Below, one piece after another: positions 47,250-59,455 of a DNA stretch of 64,000 bases. The number at the start of each line of letters is the position of its first letter. Within the stretch, counting starts at the first letter, position 1. The notes under the pieces are model-generated. The model searched no databases, was not told the DNA's origin, and was given only the letters and a program-made list of their open reading frames with translations. The stretch is from Desmodus rotundus (lineage: Eukaryota; Chordata; Mammalia; Chiroptera; Phyllostomidae), in assembly GCF_022682495.2 (NCBI RefSeq), contig NC_071390.1:169967220-170031219 (forward strand), read 5' to 3'. The position numbers were made by a program, and so were the translations under genes.

Positions 47250-48660
47250 CTCAGTCTGTAGCTAGATATCTGATCTTAGTTTTCCTTCTCCAACAAGTGG
47301 GTATGAGACCAACCTCATAGAATTCTTGTGAAGAAGAATGAGCTAATATATGTACAACATCAAGTGCAGTAGCCAAATGAGAGGGCTCACTCAACCAATA
47401 CTTGTTACACACTGTACAACAGGTGGCCTAAGAATGTCAAGAGCACGCACTCTGCAGTGTGGCAGCCTCGCTTTTAACCCTAGCCTGGGCAATTACCTGC
47501 TTTGCAATATCAGAGAAACCATCTATCCCTTCTGTGCCTCAACAGCCTCATCAGTTAAAAAAAAAGATAATAATAGCCTTGATATCACAGGGTTTTGAGG
47601 ATGAGTTAAGATATGAAAGCACCTTCAGTGCCTGGCCCAACATACGGTCTCTGTAAAGTTTTGCCCTTACTGTTTATGGTTGAGAACTGGGAATCTTTTT
47701 CAAAATCAAGTCTAAGTACTTAGTCCATCTTCCTTTCAAAAAACGTTTTCATAACAGTGGCTTGTAATTTAGCTTGTTTCTTTCATTTTACATAGGTATG
47801 CATGTGTTTTGTCTAAAACCTAAGCAGGCATCTGTGTGTGGTTGAAGATTCTCAGAGAGATAGGCAGGTCACAGGTACAGTGAGCACCTGGGCAGTTGTC
47901 CAACTCAGCTCGCAGCTCCGCCTGGGCTAAGCATCACAGAGATGTGCACATGCCTCTGGGATCAAGGACAGCCTCATGAGAGGCTGTGCATGCATCAACA
48001 CAAGTCCTGCCGCAGATGGAACAAACCCAGCTTCTGGTAATCAAGCATCTTTCCTCCCCAGAAAATCCAAGCTCCATTTCAGGCAGAAAGAGTTTCTGAC
48101 TGACGCCTGTATCCCCTGCAGCTATACTTGGTAGATACTCAACTGGGTGTGAGCCAGGGAGTCAGACAGATGACTGTGAAATATTGCCTTTATATAGCTA
48201 AATCAAATTTTATAGGATTTGTAATTCTAAAATGTAATTTTGATATCAACTATATGTATTTCATATTAAGGGCTCTCATTTGATATTAGATCAGTAGATT
48301 TCCCAATAACCAAAGCACAGAAGGTGGTAGAAGGTTCAGGAAGGGAAGCATCACAGTGGGAGCCTTTGTTTGTCTTTGCATAGGTTACAGGAGTCCTCCT
48401 AAAGCACCTAGACTTTTCGGCAAAGTAGATTTGAATGGGGGCCATCCGCAGTATGGAATGGGTAGAAAGCCAGGTTCTGCCACACACTTACTTGGGAAAG
48501 TCACAAGCAGGACTTTCGAGAAGTAAATTAACTGTGTCCCAGGTTCCTCATGGGTCATATGGAGATAATAATATTTGCCTCAGGGGTTGCTAAGATGATT
48601 AAATATATTAATATGTACAAAGCACTAAGGACAGTGTCTGGCCTTGCATAACTTTGCTTA
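47250..48660 (+). repeat. Cluster of three sense MIR fragments
   Basis: 47250-47380 (TGATCTTAGTTTTCCTTCTC, CTCATAGAATTCTTGTGAAG), 47450-47660 (CTGCAGTGTGGCAGCCTCGC, CCTCAACAGCCTCATCAG, CAGTGCCTGGCCC) and 48465-48660 (CAGGTTCCTCATGGGTCATA, GACAGTGTCTGGCC). They are separated by unrecognised sequence. Confidence 0.6.
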
Positions 48661-50461
48661 TTGCTTTATTATTATAGTACTTTTCAGACATTCTATGAGT
48701 ATATTATTGTTTTGCCTTCACATAGTGATTATGAGACATACAGAACCTTGTGTAGTATGTATTTATTTTCATATATTTATGCATGCATTGTAATGGGAAT
48801 ATATTTAGTATTATTGGTAGTATTTTGATTTGTATAAATGATCCTTAGCTTTTTCTTTCCCAAATTAATGGAAGGTCATAAAATTTCAGACAGTGAGACA
48901 AACTGACCCGGTTTGGCTGAATCCTAAGCATTGCTTGCCTCCTATTAACACCTAACAGAATACTTTTGGGAAATACTGCTATAGGCAGCAGGAATGTGCA
49001 GAAAGAGCATGCACATCGGAGTTAGAAAGCCTGGATTTGAATCAGAACTTTGTCCCTTAATGAATCTGCGTTATGATTTTTCTTTTCCTTTTGTTTTAAT
49101 TCCTTTGTCTGCTTTCTTGTCAGCAACATGTGAATATTATTTTATTCTTGAAGGGCCATTGGGAAAATTAACAGATTAAAAGCGTAAGCATAGGTCGCAA
49201 ACGTTATCTCCCTTCCCTTCTCTCCAATGAATGGAAGGAAATTTACAGAGAGATTTCTGACAGACATCAGAAATCCCTGGGGAAGTATCTTGCAAACTGC
49301 TCGTTGAGCAGAAATGTTTCTGGGCATGGTTTAAAATAGGGTATAAGATACTTAGATACTTCTCTGGATGAGAGTCCCTTTTCAGAGAAAAGGCATCCAG
49401 GGACTTGGTCCCCATATCACACCTCCTTTACCCTGAAGCAATAAACCTTATCTCCCAGTCTGTCACTTCCAGGCCTTAACCTGTAGCCAATTTGGGGTGC
49501 CAGTTATCACACATGTATGCTGGAGCCATGTTCATTTTCACCTGCTCAGCCAATTATGGTGTCACTGCAACAGGGCATGGTGGCCTTATCACAGGCAGGC
49601 ATTCAGGGCGACGTTTTATTTACTATGTGAAATGCACACACGATGTCATCCAATCACACGTTCTGTTTCTTCCAAATGTTCTGACCTCTTGACTACTTAT
49701 TCTAAAGTTGAAAGCTCTGAGGCAGGTTTTCAAAGTAGGCAAAATAACAGAGATAAGGGGAAAAGAGGGGTAGCAAGATAAGTGAAGGGAATAGAATCCC
49801 CCTGCGTATCTGCATTTAAACAGAAAGGACGCTGAAGGGAGGGAAGGACAGAAAAGCATGCACATAGGCCCCAGGGGCCCAGGCGGTTTTCCTTTAGCTT
49901 TTGTCATTCCTTACGAGCCGTGCTTTGTCTCAGGCAGGAAGTCACAGCATGCTGGAATGAAGCCAGCTCTTTGTGCAGTGCTGTGTGGCAGGCATCATGT
50001 CATGCTCTTTGTTCTTTTTAATTGTAGCTTTGACCATTAAATTCCAGTCACCTGTTTGATTCTATCTCTGATAAAAAGAGAGTGGAAGGCACAGAGCGAT
50101 TTCTCCAAAATGCAGACTGACTCATTTGGAGTGTGCAGTGATGGGGCACTGCTTGAGCCGCGGTTGTGAGGCAATCTTTATTCATCGGGAATGTAAGCGT
50201 GTTTGTCTGAAGAAGACATGGAGAGGGGAGTTTTTTAAATGCTGGAAGAAGTCAACTGTTTTCAAGCAGCCTCCAAGATCCTCAGATGCTGTTTAAATAA
50301 TGCATGTAATTAAAAAGTATTTTTATCTATTCATTAAAAGCAAGATTAAAGAAGGGTGTCAAATAGTCTTGACTTGGAATCCCAGTTTGAATTAATATTT
50401 AATTTCAAAATAGATTCTAATGGATCACCCTAGGCCATAACGGGGTGAGGGGGTGCATTTG
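48661..50461. other. Intronic DNA with MIR trace
   Basis: A sense MIR head lies at 48995-49080 (GTTAGAAAGCCTGGATTTGA). The remainder is not recognised. Confidence 0.4.
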
Positions 50462-50491
50462 TGTGTGTTCGTGTGTGTGCGCGCGCACGCG
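50462..50491. repeat. Alternating purine-pyrimidine GT/GC tract
   Basis: GTGTGTTCGTGTGTGTGCGC followed by GCGCACGCGC: 30 bases, nearly perfect alternation with a CG-rich end. This is a classic Z-DNA-prone pattern. An MIR-like head follows at about 50540-50640. Confidence 0.8.
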
Positions 50492-50640
50492 CTTTCAGGG
50501 CGAACCTAACAAAGCATGATGCTGAAGGAAAAGGATAGGGAGTTAAAAGCACTGCTGTAGAGATCAGATTACTGGTGTTTGAATCTGAAGTATTCTATTT
50601 ACTCGGGGGTGTGACTTGGGTCAAGAGCTGTAGGAGAAGC

Positions 50641-50917
50641 CCTTGGTGCCTTCCCAGGTCCCTTGGAACCCTTTCCTGGTGGGTGTGTCCACCCCCCAGT
50701 TGTGGGCTCTCCATATTAGCTCACACCTGTCACCCCCTCTGAAGGGTTACCCTTGGGGGACTGCAGCCAAGGGGCCCAGGAGAGTCTCAGCTCATATACA
50801 CACACAGAGGACCTGGGATAGAAGCTGTATTTTAGCCTCACTTTCTTACCTCAAGACCTCCAGATGGGACAAACTCTGCTCTCCTATTTATCCTCCCCAG
50901 CCTCCCCTAGATGAGAA
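50641..50917. other. Intronic DNA, nothing recognised
   Basis: No feature identified. Confidence 0.4.
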
Positions 50918-51182
50918 CAGCAATTTTCAACCAGTGCGCTGCAAGAATCTTTAAAACATGCAATACCTGACTAGTTGGCCAGGGGCACTGACCTCCCTTA
51001 GACTGTCAAATAAAAAAGTGACAACAGCCAACACAACAATAGCTGTCCACTGTGAATGAATCAAAATTATATCTAATTTTTTGTCAGATTGGCAAAAAAC
51101 TATAATGTATTTTTTGGTGTGCTGCAGAATTTTAGTAATTAGTTTATGTGCGCCATCAGATGAAAAAGCTTGAAAATCGCTG
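50918..51182 (+). mobile_element. hAT-like non-autonomous DNA transposon
   Basis: The left end CAGCAATTTTCAACCAGTGC is the inverted counterpart of the right end AAGCTTGAAAATCGCTG, giving ends of CAGCRATTTTCAA type. The interior is 265 bp in total with no ORF. The 8 bases outside each end (GATGAGAA and GATTTGAC) match at 5 of 8, as expected for an old 8-bp duplication. Confidence 0.7.
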
Positions 51183-51984
51183 GATTTGACTAAAGCTAGA
51201 CTTCCCTGGAAACTTCCCAGCTCTTCCGCTTTTCCATTCTTGCTCCCTACATCTCATGCTATCATCTCCTGAAAGCATTCCCTCCACAAGCCGGGTGCCC
51301 AGAAAATCTGCTGCAGGCTCTGCGTCCAGGGCCCCAGGTCTAAAACACGTGGCTTAATTTCTCTGTGTCTAGTTACTTTTTCTGGAATAATATCCACAAA
51401 TTGAGAAGCACCCAGCACCCTCAGCAGCCCGAAGCAAGTGTTCAGGAAAGGCTGTTGATCTGATGTTGCTGCCTTTGCTGTTGATGCTATCTATTCTTAT
51501 TCTATTCTTATTCCTCCAATGTGTGGCTGACGCGTTGAGCTATTAAACTACTTTTTTAAGTTAAACACTAAAGGATAAATTTCAGAGCAGCCAACTGAAG
51601 AATGAATACCCACGTCTGGGCATGTTCACTTGTGTTTTTTATCACGGTTAACCTTCATTAAATACAATCTGTTTCCTAAACTTAGACTGAGCAATACTTA
51701 TTTTTAAATGGAATAATCCAGAGGTGTTTGTGTCTGCAAATACTTACAGTCTAGTTAGGATATCACACAGATATTTAAGTGACTAGAATACAAGGAAGGA
51801 TTGGAAGGCAAATGACAAGATATTAACACCAAAATGATGTGTTGTTCCAAGATAAGGAAGGATCATAGTCAGATTGAGGCACAGGAGAGGGACTCTTAAA
51901 GAAAACGAAGAGTGGCTGAATGGGTGAACGGATGTGTGGTTGGCTAGCTGATCAACCGGCCTCTTGGCTGAAGTTTTTAATAAG
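51183..51984. other. Intronic DNA, nothing recognised
   Basis: No feature identified. Confidence 0.4.
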
Positions 51985-52370
51985 TTTATCGAATAATTTA
52001 TAGTCACAAAATTGACCCTCTTAAGTATATAATTCAGTGAATTTCAGTAAATTCACCATGTCATATCTATCCATTTTTAGAACATTTCCATTATTCCAAT
52101 AGGTTCTCTCCTGCCCATTTTCAGGTCATCTCCACTTCCACCACAGCTCCATGCAACCACTAATCTTTATGTGTTTTCCTTTTCTGGAAATTTTATACAA
52201 ATGTATTCAGACAATGTGTGACTTTCAATAATTCATCCTTTTTTATTGCTAGGTAGTCGTCCATTCTGTAGATGCATTGCATTTTCCCTCACCTTTCACC
52301 TGCTGATGAGCCTCTGGATTGGTTCTACTTTTTGGCTATTTTGTGTGCAGGCTTTTTGTGTGCAGGTTAG
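51985..52370 (-). mobile_element. Old L1M fragment
   Basis: Antisense L1M 3' region: AAAATTGACCCTCTTAAGTA TATAATTCAGTG, CCATGCAACCACTAATCTTT, TTCTACTTTTTGGCTATT. Coding capacity is lost. Confidence 0.7.
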
Positions 52371-54075
52371 GTATATTTTAACAGTTGCATATAAGATCCA
52401 GCGAAGGAAATGAATAAGAAATGGAGATGAAAAGTTTGTGTTGTGGTCAAGAAGAAGTGATTACACATTTAGCAGGAGCAAAAAGAATCCCAGAGGTGTG
52501 GAGAAATATGAAAAATAATGAAAGCAACAACACAACTTGTCAATGTACATCAGGAGAAATATTTATCTTCCAAAATGTTCTACCTAGAAAATATTTTATG
52601 TTCGGAACATTTTGCAAAACGCTAAATGACATACACTCCTCTGGGAAAATACCAATTGCCATTAGCATTTTAAAGATTAGGAGAAATCTGGTAGGAAAGA
52701 TATCAATTTTTAAAGTATATTTTAAAACTAAAAATGCATTTAAAAAGCATATTTTGATTAGCCTGTCATTTCACATGGAAATGGTTTTAATTAATTAAAG
52801 TTATTACTATTTCATGAATGTAATATTCTATGGACACACTTTGGTTAATGCATATAAAATAGTTACATACTAGGTTCTGCCTTGAATGCCAGATAGGAAT
52901 TATGGAGAAGTTAATTGTATTATAAGGAGGTAATTATAACCTTCCTAATCCTGGTTAAGTCCTTTGATTATGGAAATGAGACAGTCTATTTTTGGTGCCA
53001 GTCTGAAACACATCAAAAGAGTTGTTTATATCTCTTCTTCGGAAAGAGAGCACAGTCCTGAGCTCAGACGCAAGCCTTGTAAACAAGGCTGTTCCATCGT
53101 GTATGTATCTGTCATTACGTCTTGACGGCAAATGACGCTTATCTGCAATCTGATAGTGATAAAACATTCCCTTTTAAAATAATGCATTGAATTATAAATG
53201 AAATGAATTACTTTAAGAAAAATAACAGTAGTATAAGTAAAATCTGGGTTTTAGTAGAGAGATTAAAGATTATTTTGAATAGTTGGAATTTGGGAAATAC
53301 AATTCTAAGCTTCACCTAAGCTAAGAATGTTCTTTCTTTATGAGAGCTTCCTTGATATTAAAAAAAATAAGAATTGTCTCATTTCTCTTTGGTGATCATA
53401 TTCTGGTTCCTGGGAGTCAACCAGTCTATTTTAGAAGATAGCCATGCAAATAATACATGATAGTCTAGAACTGAAGTTTTGCTGGTGAAAAGCGGAGGCG
53501 TGGTTTGAAAACCACTCTCAGATAGAATGTTTTTCTTCTTTTTTTGCCAAGAAATCTGCAGAAATATTGCAGCCTGTAATGAAAGGCCTATAGAAGTTTC
53601 CACATCTCTCTCTCATTAGATACAATCGACTCAGTTAGTTGAAAATGCTAAGTTGTTTCACTGAATCCAATATTCAGATCAATGGGAAATTGCCACATGT
53701 ACACAGACTAGCAATTTTCAAATGATTAGAATGCATTAGAATAGACCCCACATTCTCCTGATTTTGTGTATATGATTTAATATCTCCTTGTTGAATCAAA
53801 ATTGAACTCAGGGTCTCAAACACTACTGAGACTATCAATTGGGTTTATACTGTGTATGTGCCACAATACCTCTTAAACAGCAATTTATTGGATGCTAGAT
53901 AAAAGTTTACTTGAGCTCAAATGTGTCCAACCACCTTCAAGATGGGCCTGTCCCTACTTTAAGTTTGACACATTGGTATCTTAATTCAATCCTGCATGTG
54001 TGCCCTAAATGTATACCTGCCTCAAAATACTGTTACTGCAGTTAGTACATCAGCAGAGGTAACTGGTTTGTGTTT
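52371..54075. other. Intronic DNA, nothing recognised
   Basis: A 125-codon + strand frame (52421-52798) is AT-rich and resembles nothing known. No repeat recognised. Confidence 0.4.
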
Positions 54076-54089
54076 AAAAAGATAGTTGA

Positions 54090-54807
54090 CTTAGCATAAT
54101 GCTCTCCAGTTCCATCCTTGCTGTCGCAAAGGCTAGGAGCTCCTTCTTTCTTTCTGCTGCATAGAATCCCATTGTGTAAATGTACCATAGTTTTTTGATC
54201 CATTCATTTACTGATGGGCACCTAGGTTGCTTCCAGCATTTGGCTATTGTAAATTGTGCTGCTATGAAGGTTGGGGTGCATAGGTTCTTTTGGATTGGTG
54301 TTTCAGGGTTCTTAGGATATAATCCTGGCATTATGCTAAGTGAAATAAGCCAGGCGATGAAAGACAAATACCATATGATCTCACCTTTAACGGGAACCTA
54401 ATCAACAAAACAAACAAGCAAGAAAAATATAACCGAAGACACTGAAATTGAGAAAAGGCCAACAGTGACCAGAGGTGAAAGAGAGGGAATTTCAGGGGAA
54501 AAGGGTGAAGGGTTTGTAGGAACAATTATAAAGGACACATGGACAATAACAGAGGGGTGGGTTGGGGGGTGGAAATGGGAGGGAGGTGGGGAGGGAGGTG
54601 GGGAGGGCTGGGGATTAGGCTGGGGTTGGGGGGAAAGGCAGAGAACTGTACTGGAATAACAATAAAATTAGAGGGGGAAAAAAATCCATCTCTTACAAAG
54701 CTTAATTAAAACTAACTACAGATGATGTGTGGTAGAACTATGTACCTGAAACCTGCATGATTTTGTTAACCAATGTCACCCCAATAAATTCAATTAAAAA
54801 AAGAAAA
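54090..54807 (+). mobile_element. Twin-primed, 5'-inverted L1 with 3' extension
   Basis: 54090-54328 is the ORF2 3' part in antisense; 54329-54685 continues in sense from almost the same L1 position (CATTATGCTAAG occurs on both sides) into the G-rich 3' UTR, AATAAA and an A-run. After that comes about 120 bp ending ACCCCAATAAATTCAATT and a second A-rich tail. The whole unit is flanked by AAAAAGATAGTTGA (54076-54089 and 54808-54821). Inversion with a small overlap is the mark of twin priming. The extra tail inside the duplication suggests 3' transduction. Confidence 0.88.
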
Positions 54808-54821
54808 AAAAAGATAGTTGA

Positions 54822-55984
54822 AGCTGCTACAGAGAATATAAATTGTATTTTATAAAATCAGGGAAATGATGGCTCTGGGTTTAAGATTATAGGTGCCTGT
54901 GTATGTTTTTCTCTCTTGTGTTTAACTAGGTAACAATGTCATTACCAGGGCACTTATGTTTAAGTTTCTGAAATACAAGGAATCCAAACCACTATGAACT
55001 CCTTTTAACTTCCCCGAAAGTCCTCATTCATATCATTTGTCCTGGATTCCTGGAATAGATGATAGGTTTCCAATGTTGTAATTCCATCTCATGTCATTTT
55101 TAATACCCACGAAGTCACTCAGGGCAGAGATTGAGTCATGTATAACCCAAGTCTCAGTGGTGTTTGATAGACTGATTGATTTTCATTCAACACACCCTTC
55201 TTGTAGGTTATTGCAGGGAACTTGGCCATTTGGGGCAAACAATGGAGGTTTGGGGCAGAGGAGTATTAAGACAGAGTTTGTATTTTCAATGAGTCACCCT
55301 AGCTGATGTCTTCATGGGGTAGGGACAAGGTAGAAAACAGGCAAACCGGTGTGGAGGCTTTGCAGTTAATGAGGTAAAAAGTGATGATGGCATCAACCAG
55401 GGTGGGAGAAGTGACAGGTGCCTGTTTTGTACTTTGCAATGAGCTTAGTAAGTTTTTGTAGTGTTTAAAATATATATGATACCATATTCCTGTCTGTTTT
55501 ATACCTCTACACTTTCCAAACTCTTTTCCTCCCAGTAATTATTTAAAAATACTTGTCTCTGTGTATTTACAAAATAGCCTCGGTATCTAAGCTGATGGGC
55601 AAGGAACAGGGTGAATTATGTAATTGCTGTGTTCAGCAGAATCATTCATTTGTTTCCAATGCAGCTGAATGCATTTTGATTTAAATAGTTTTACTAGATT
55701 TTTTCACATAGGCAGAGAAAAAGAATGGAATGAACATGGACTGCAACTTCTGCTAACAACAACATCAAAAGCCTTGCAATATTTAGACAAAATAAGTGAC
55801 TAAGTACAAAATTTGGCAATCTGCCTGTTAGCACTAAAGAGAAATGTGGTGGCCGCTTTGTGCTCTATCAATGGCTTTATCCCTAAGAGTTCATTTGTGA
55901 GTGCTAGAAATAATTGTGAAGTTGCCTTTTAAATATTAAAATGCTGCTTTGTGAGATGCTTTTTTAGCACAGAAAAATTTTAAT
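54822..55984. other. Intronic DNA, nothing recognised
   Basis: No feature identified. Confidence 0.4.
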
Positions 55985-56160
55985 CTCGCCACACCCTCAA
56001 TTTCCTTTTTAAATAATGGGCTGATAATATTATGCCCATATTAGCCGTGAGTTATATAAAGCTCAAGTAAATCACATGGCCAAGGTCATGCTGTACCAAC
56101 ACACCCACATTGAAAGCCCGATGCCAGCAGAGAATTGTGTCTGTTGGGCATCAACGTCTA
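55985..56160 (-). repeat. MIR SINE fragment
   Basis: Antisense MIR: TATTATGCCCATATTAGCCG, CACATGGCCAAGGTCATGCT. Confidence 0.5.
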
Positions 56161-57089
56161 GTCCACTGCTGGCTGAATAAATATTTGAAGAATATATGAC
56201 TAGATGAGTGAATAAATGATGTCACAGAACCAAAATTATAATAAAGATATAACTTAAAATACTAGACGGGGACTAACTTGATAAAGATGTAGAAAATATG
56301 TTCAATATAACCATAGTAATGAAAAATTAGAAATGATAACTAGTATGTATGATATTTTAAAAATGCAACTTTTTGGAAACTTTAGACTGTTTCTTCTATT
56401 ATAGACTTTTATAATGAATTTGTCCTTACTTATATTTCTTGACTTCTAATTTCAGACATTACCTATTGTCTTCTCGGTGGAGAAGATAAAGATTGCACTC
56501 TCACAAGACTCCTTTGTCTACACCCAAGTCCTCACAATATTTTCACTCAGCATTCAAGGGCTCACATTATTACAATAATATAATAGCATTGTTCAAAGCT
56601 CTTTAAAATTGTGTACAGTGATTACTTTCTTTTGTCACTTGAGCCAATAATGACTTTTTTTTTTCATTTTAGTTTGAAAATGTTCTATGCACATGTGATT
56701 TCCCAATCCCAATCCCAATCTCAATCTCAAACTGTAATTCTCCTCTCAGGACTGATGGACATATTCTAAAATCCCATAAATTCATTTTCCCCTTCGGGAA
56801 GTCCCCCCTTGACCCTCTCCTCTGGTCCCAGTTTCAGCTGGTGTTCTCTAGGTCTCCTGCATACGTGTCTTCCCAGGTTCCTGTTAGAATTCCCTTAGCC
56901 TCTGTCTTGGGTAACAGCCCACGGCCTCTTCTTCCTTGATAGTCCCTCCAGTCAGTGGATTGTGTCTTCTGTTACTTCCTAAGGAGCCAAGGTTATTCCA
57001 TTCTCAGTTTTCCATTCTCAATTTAAAACAAAAAGTTATCATTGCATGTGCCCTGTAGTTTGAATTGGCATTATAAACTGGAGAATAGT
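56161..57089. other. Intronic DNA with a short tandem repeat
   Basis: A CCCAAT/CTCAAT hexamer run lies at about 56702-56731. Otherwise nothing is recognised. Confidence 0.45.
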
Positions 57090-57760
57090 TTCCCTCAGAA
57101 TTTTAAAAGTTTTACTTTTTCAATATCCCAGTATCTTGTTTAAGACTCCACTGTTATTCTTTCAATGGAACCTGTTTCCTTTCTCCCCTCTGGAAGCTGT
57201 TAGCATTTTTTCTTTTTACAGGTGGTCTAAAACTCCAAACCATGTGTCTTAGTGTGGGTTTCTTGCCTTCCAATGTTTGTGCCTGAGGTAGTAGGCCTTT
57301 GCAGTTTGAAAACTTAACCCAGAACTGAAGTTAACCCAGAACTGAACTTAACCCCCTTCAGTTCTGGGGAATCATTTTGCTTTACTTATTTGAAATATGT
57401 TTCTCTACCATCGATTCTGCTTTTTTCTTTCTGTGACTGCTATTAGTCAGATATTGGGTCTTTTGAATTGATTTTGTAATTTTCTGATTGTTTCTCTCCT
57501 ATTTTCTAGCATTTTCCATATTTCTTTATGTGGAGAGTTTCTTAAATTTATTTTCTCTCTTTCTTAATAAATTCCTTTCTATGGCTGCTAACACATTTTT
57601 TAATTTTACAAAATTTCTTATTATTGTTTCTTTTTTTACAGTATTCCTTGTACTTGTGAATTTTTAAAAATTTTATCTGAAGCTATCAAATATATTTAAA
57701 AAATTTAGTAATGTTTTCTCCCTGTACTGAACGTTTCCTCTGAATCCCTTTTATTGCTTG
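57090..57760 (-). mobile_element. Old L1M/HAL1-like ORF1-region fragment
   Basis: The + strand reads as antisense ORF1 region: CCCCTCTGGAAGCTGTTAGC, CATGTGTCTTAGTGTGGGTT, TTTCTCTCCTATTTTCTAGC. This is the same layout as the ORF1 region of the intact L1 at 16450-16700. HAL1 or an old L1M are both possible. No ORF survives. Confidence 0.55.
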
Positions 57761-58254
57761 TTTTGGTTTCTGCGTTTTCATCCTGGGCTGTCCATGAATA
57801 TTTCAGGGTGAGATAATAACATGCTGTGCACGTCACCTGTGTAACTGAGCAGACCATGTTCATTAGTGGGTTTCACTATGGACTGGCCACTCAGTTAAAA
57901 ACCTGGCCATTTAATCAGAAGGTCCTGAAATATTCCCATCTACGGGTCTTTTCTCCAGAGCTAGAGCTGATTTCCTATCATTTATCAGTTGGAAATTGGA
58001 TTAGCCTGTATGAATCAGAAATCCAACTTTAGTTGCTTACTTGTGTAAGATTTTCTCCTTCTCTCTCAATAAAAAAGCTAAAGTTCTGCTCAAATTGTAT
58101 CTTTACCTACCAGCACACTTAGCATATGGCTTTTATCACCCACATTTGTCACTCATAGTTCCAACAAAGTTGCTCCATCTCCAACCTCATGTCCACGATC
58201 TAGACAGGAAGGAAAGGGTTTTTTTGACTTATTTATTTAAATTATTTTTTTAAC
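57761..58254. other. Intronic DNA, nothing recognised
   Basis: No feature identified. Confidence 0.4.
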
Positions 58255-58440
58255 TTTTTAAAATTGTTGTCCAAGTACAGTTGTCTCCATTTTTTCCCCA
58301 CCACTACCCCCCACCATCCCCACTTACCACCCTTGATCCTACCTGCTTTTGGTTTTGTCCATGTGTCCTTTATAGTTGTTCTTGAAAACCCTTCCTCCTT
58401 TTCCCCCCATTATCCCCCCACCTCTTATGTGGACCCCAGC
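58255..58440 (-). mobile_element. Truncated bat L1 3'-UTR copy
   Basis: AAATTGTTGTCCAAGTACAG, C-rich stretch, TTTTGGTTTTGTCCATGTGT CCTTTATAG: the same 3' UTR as the full-length L1, antisense. Confidence 0.8.
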
Positions 58441-58452
58441 CCTCTGGGTCTG

Positions 58453-59007
58453 TGTGTTATGACTGCAACAAACAAATTCACACAGACTGCAGAAGTCCTG
58501 TGGAGAAAAAGGGATGGCATAGCAGCTCTCTGAGAGAGAGAGGGCCCCGACCCCTGCCTGGACAGGCTTTTTAATTGCTTTTCTGGGCACATTACATGGA
58601 GGATGGTCCTCATTTACTATGCACAGGTTCACTTTAGGTGATTACCTTTTACAGATAACACAGGAGAAGAAGTGCTAATTACTACAAAGAAAAAGGACAT
58701 TTGCAAATGCAAAGGAAAAAGTGGTTGAACTGCTTACACTCATCCTTGGAAGGTTCAGCATAGATGTTAGGAAGTTACTTTAAAGATATGCAGTAAACAT
58801 TTGCTGCCTCAATTCAGGGTAAGGGAGTTTTAGCGAAAGCAAGCCTCATAGCAGCCCAGGTACAAGGCAGGCCTGATTCCCCACAGGAGAACCTATCCGT
58901 GGGCATGGGTCCCGTGTGCCAACCTCGTTCCCCATCATTTTTCCAAATCAGGGGCTAGGCTACATTCCCCATGCCATGCAGAATGGTCCCCTATACACCT
59001 CCCCTCA
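58453..59007. repeat. Possible LTR-derived block, unclassified
   Basis: About 555 bp bounded by TG and CA in both readings, with the general texture of a mammalian class II retroviral LTR on the minus strand. I found no target-site duplication, primer-binding site or polypurine tract, and no viral coding sequence nearby. It may be a decayed solo LTR or another interspersed repeat. Confidence 0.3.
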
Positions 59008-59334
59008 GGAAGGAGAATTTTGAAGGAGGAAAGGGTAGCACCTTTATTAAAATAAATCAGTGAATAAATAAACATGCCATAAATCTATAGTGAACTTCTT
59101 TGGCCAAGACTATTTCATTAAACCATTTCTAGTTGCAAGGGGGTATGGGAAGTTAAGGTTTACAGCTGGGCCACTGTTAACCTGGAGGAAGAAGGGAAGG
59201 TAGATATCAAATAGAAAAGTTAGCAGTGTTCGCTACTAAAATAAAACATAAAATGCATTGTCCAAGGTGGGTTAAAGAGATTGAAACCCAATATACTGTG
59301 TGCGCTGTTATTATCTTAGGATTGAATGGCAGAT
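59008..59334. other. Intronic DNA, nothing recognised
   Basis: No feature identified. Confidence 0.4.
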
Positions 59335-59455
59335 GAGGATTGGACTTTGGGGGCTGAGCACACAGTACACTGTGCAGATGGTGTGTTGTGCAGTTGTGCT
59401 CTTGACGCCTGTGTAATCCTGTTGACAGTGTCAAACCAATACATTCAATTTAAAA
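59335..59455 (+). repeat. Old L1-type 3' tail
   Basis: CAGATGGTGTGTTGTGCAGT ... CCAATACATTCAATTTAAAA aligns by eye with the extra tail of the twin-primed L1 (54715-54800). It is probably the 3' end of an older bat L1 lineage. Confidence 0.5.

Noticed and set aside
54074..54367. 97-codon minus-strand ORF with L1 ORF2 C-terminal wording
   Set aside because: A remnant of ORF2 in the inverted part of a twin-primed L1, with an artificial N-terminus created by the junction. Not a gene.
54686..54807. The tail after the twin-primed L1 as an independent older insertion
   Set aside because: The 14-bp direct repeat encloses the L1 and the tail together, so one insertion event is simpler. Retained as the refuting alternative.
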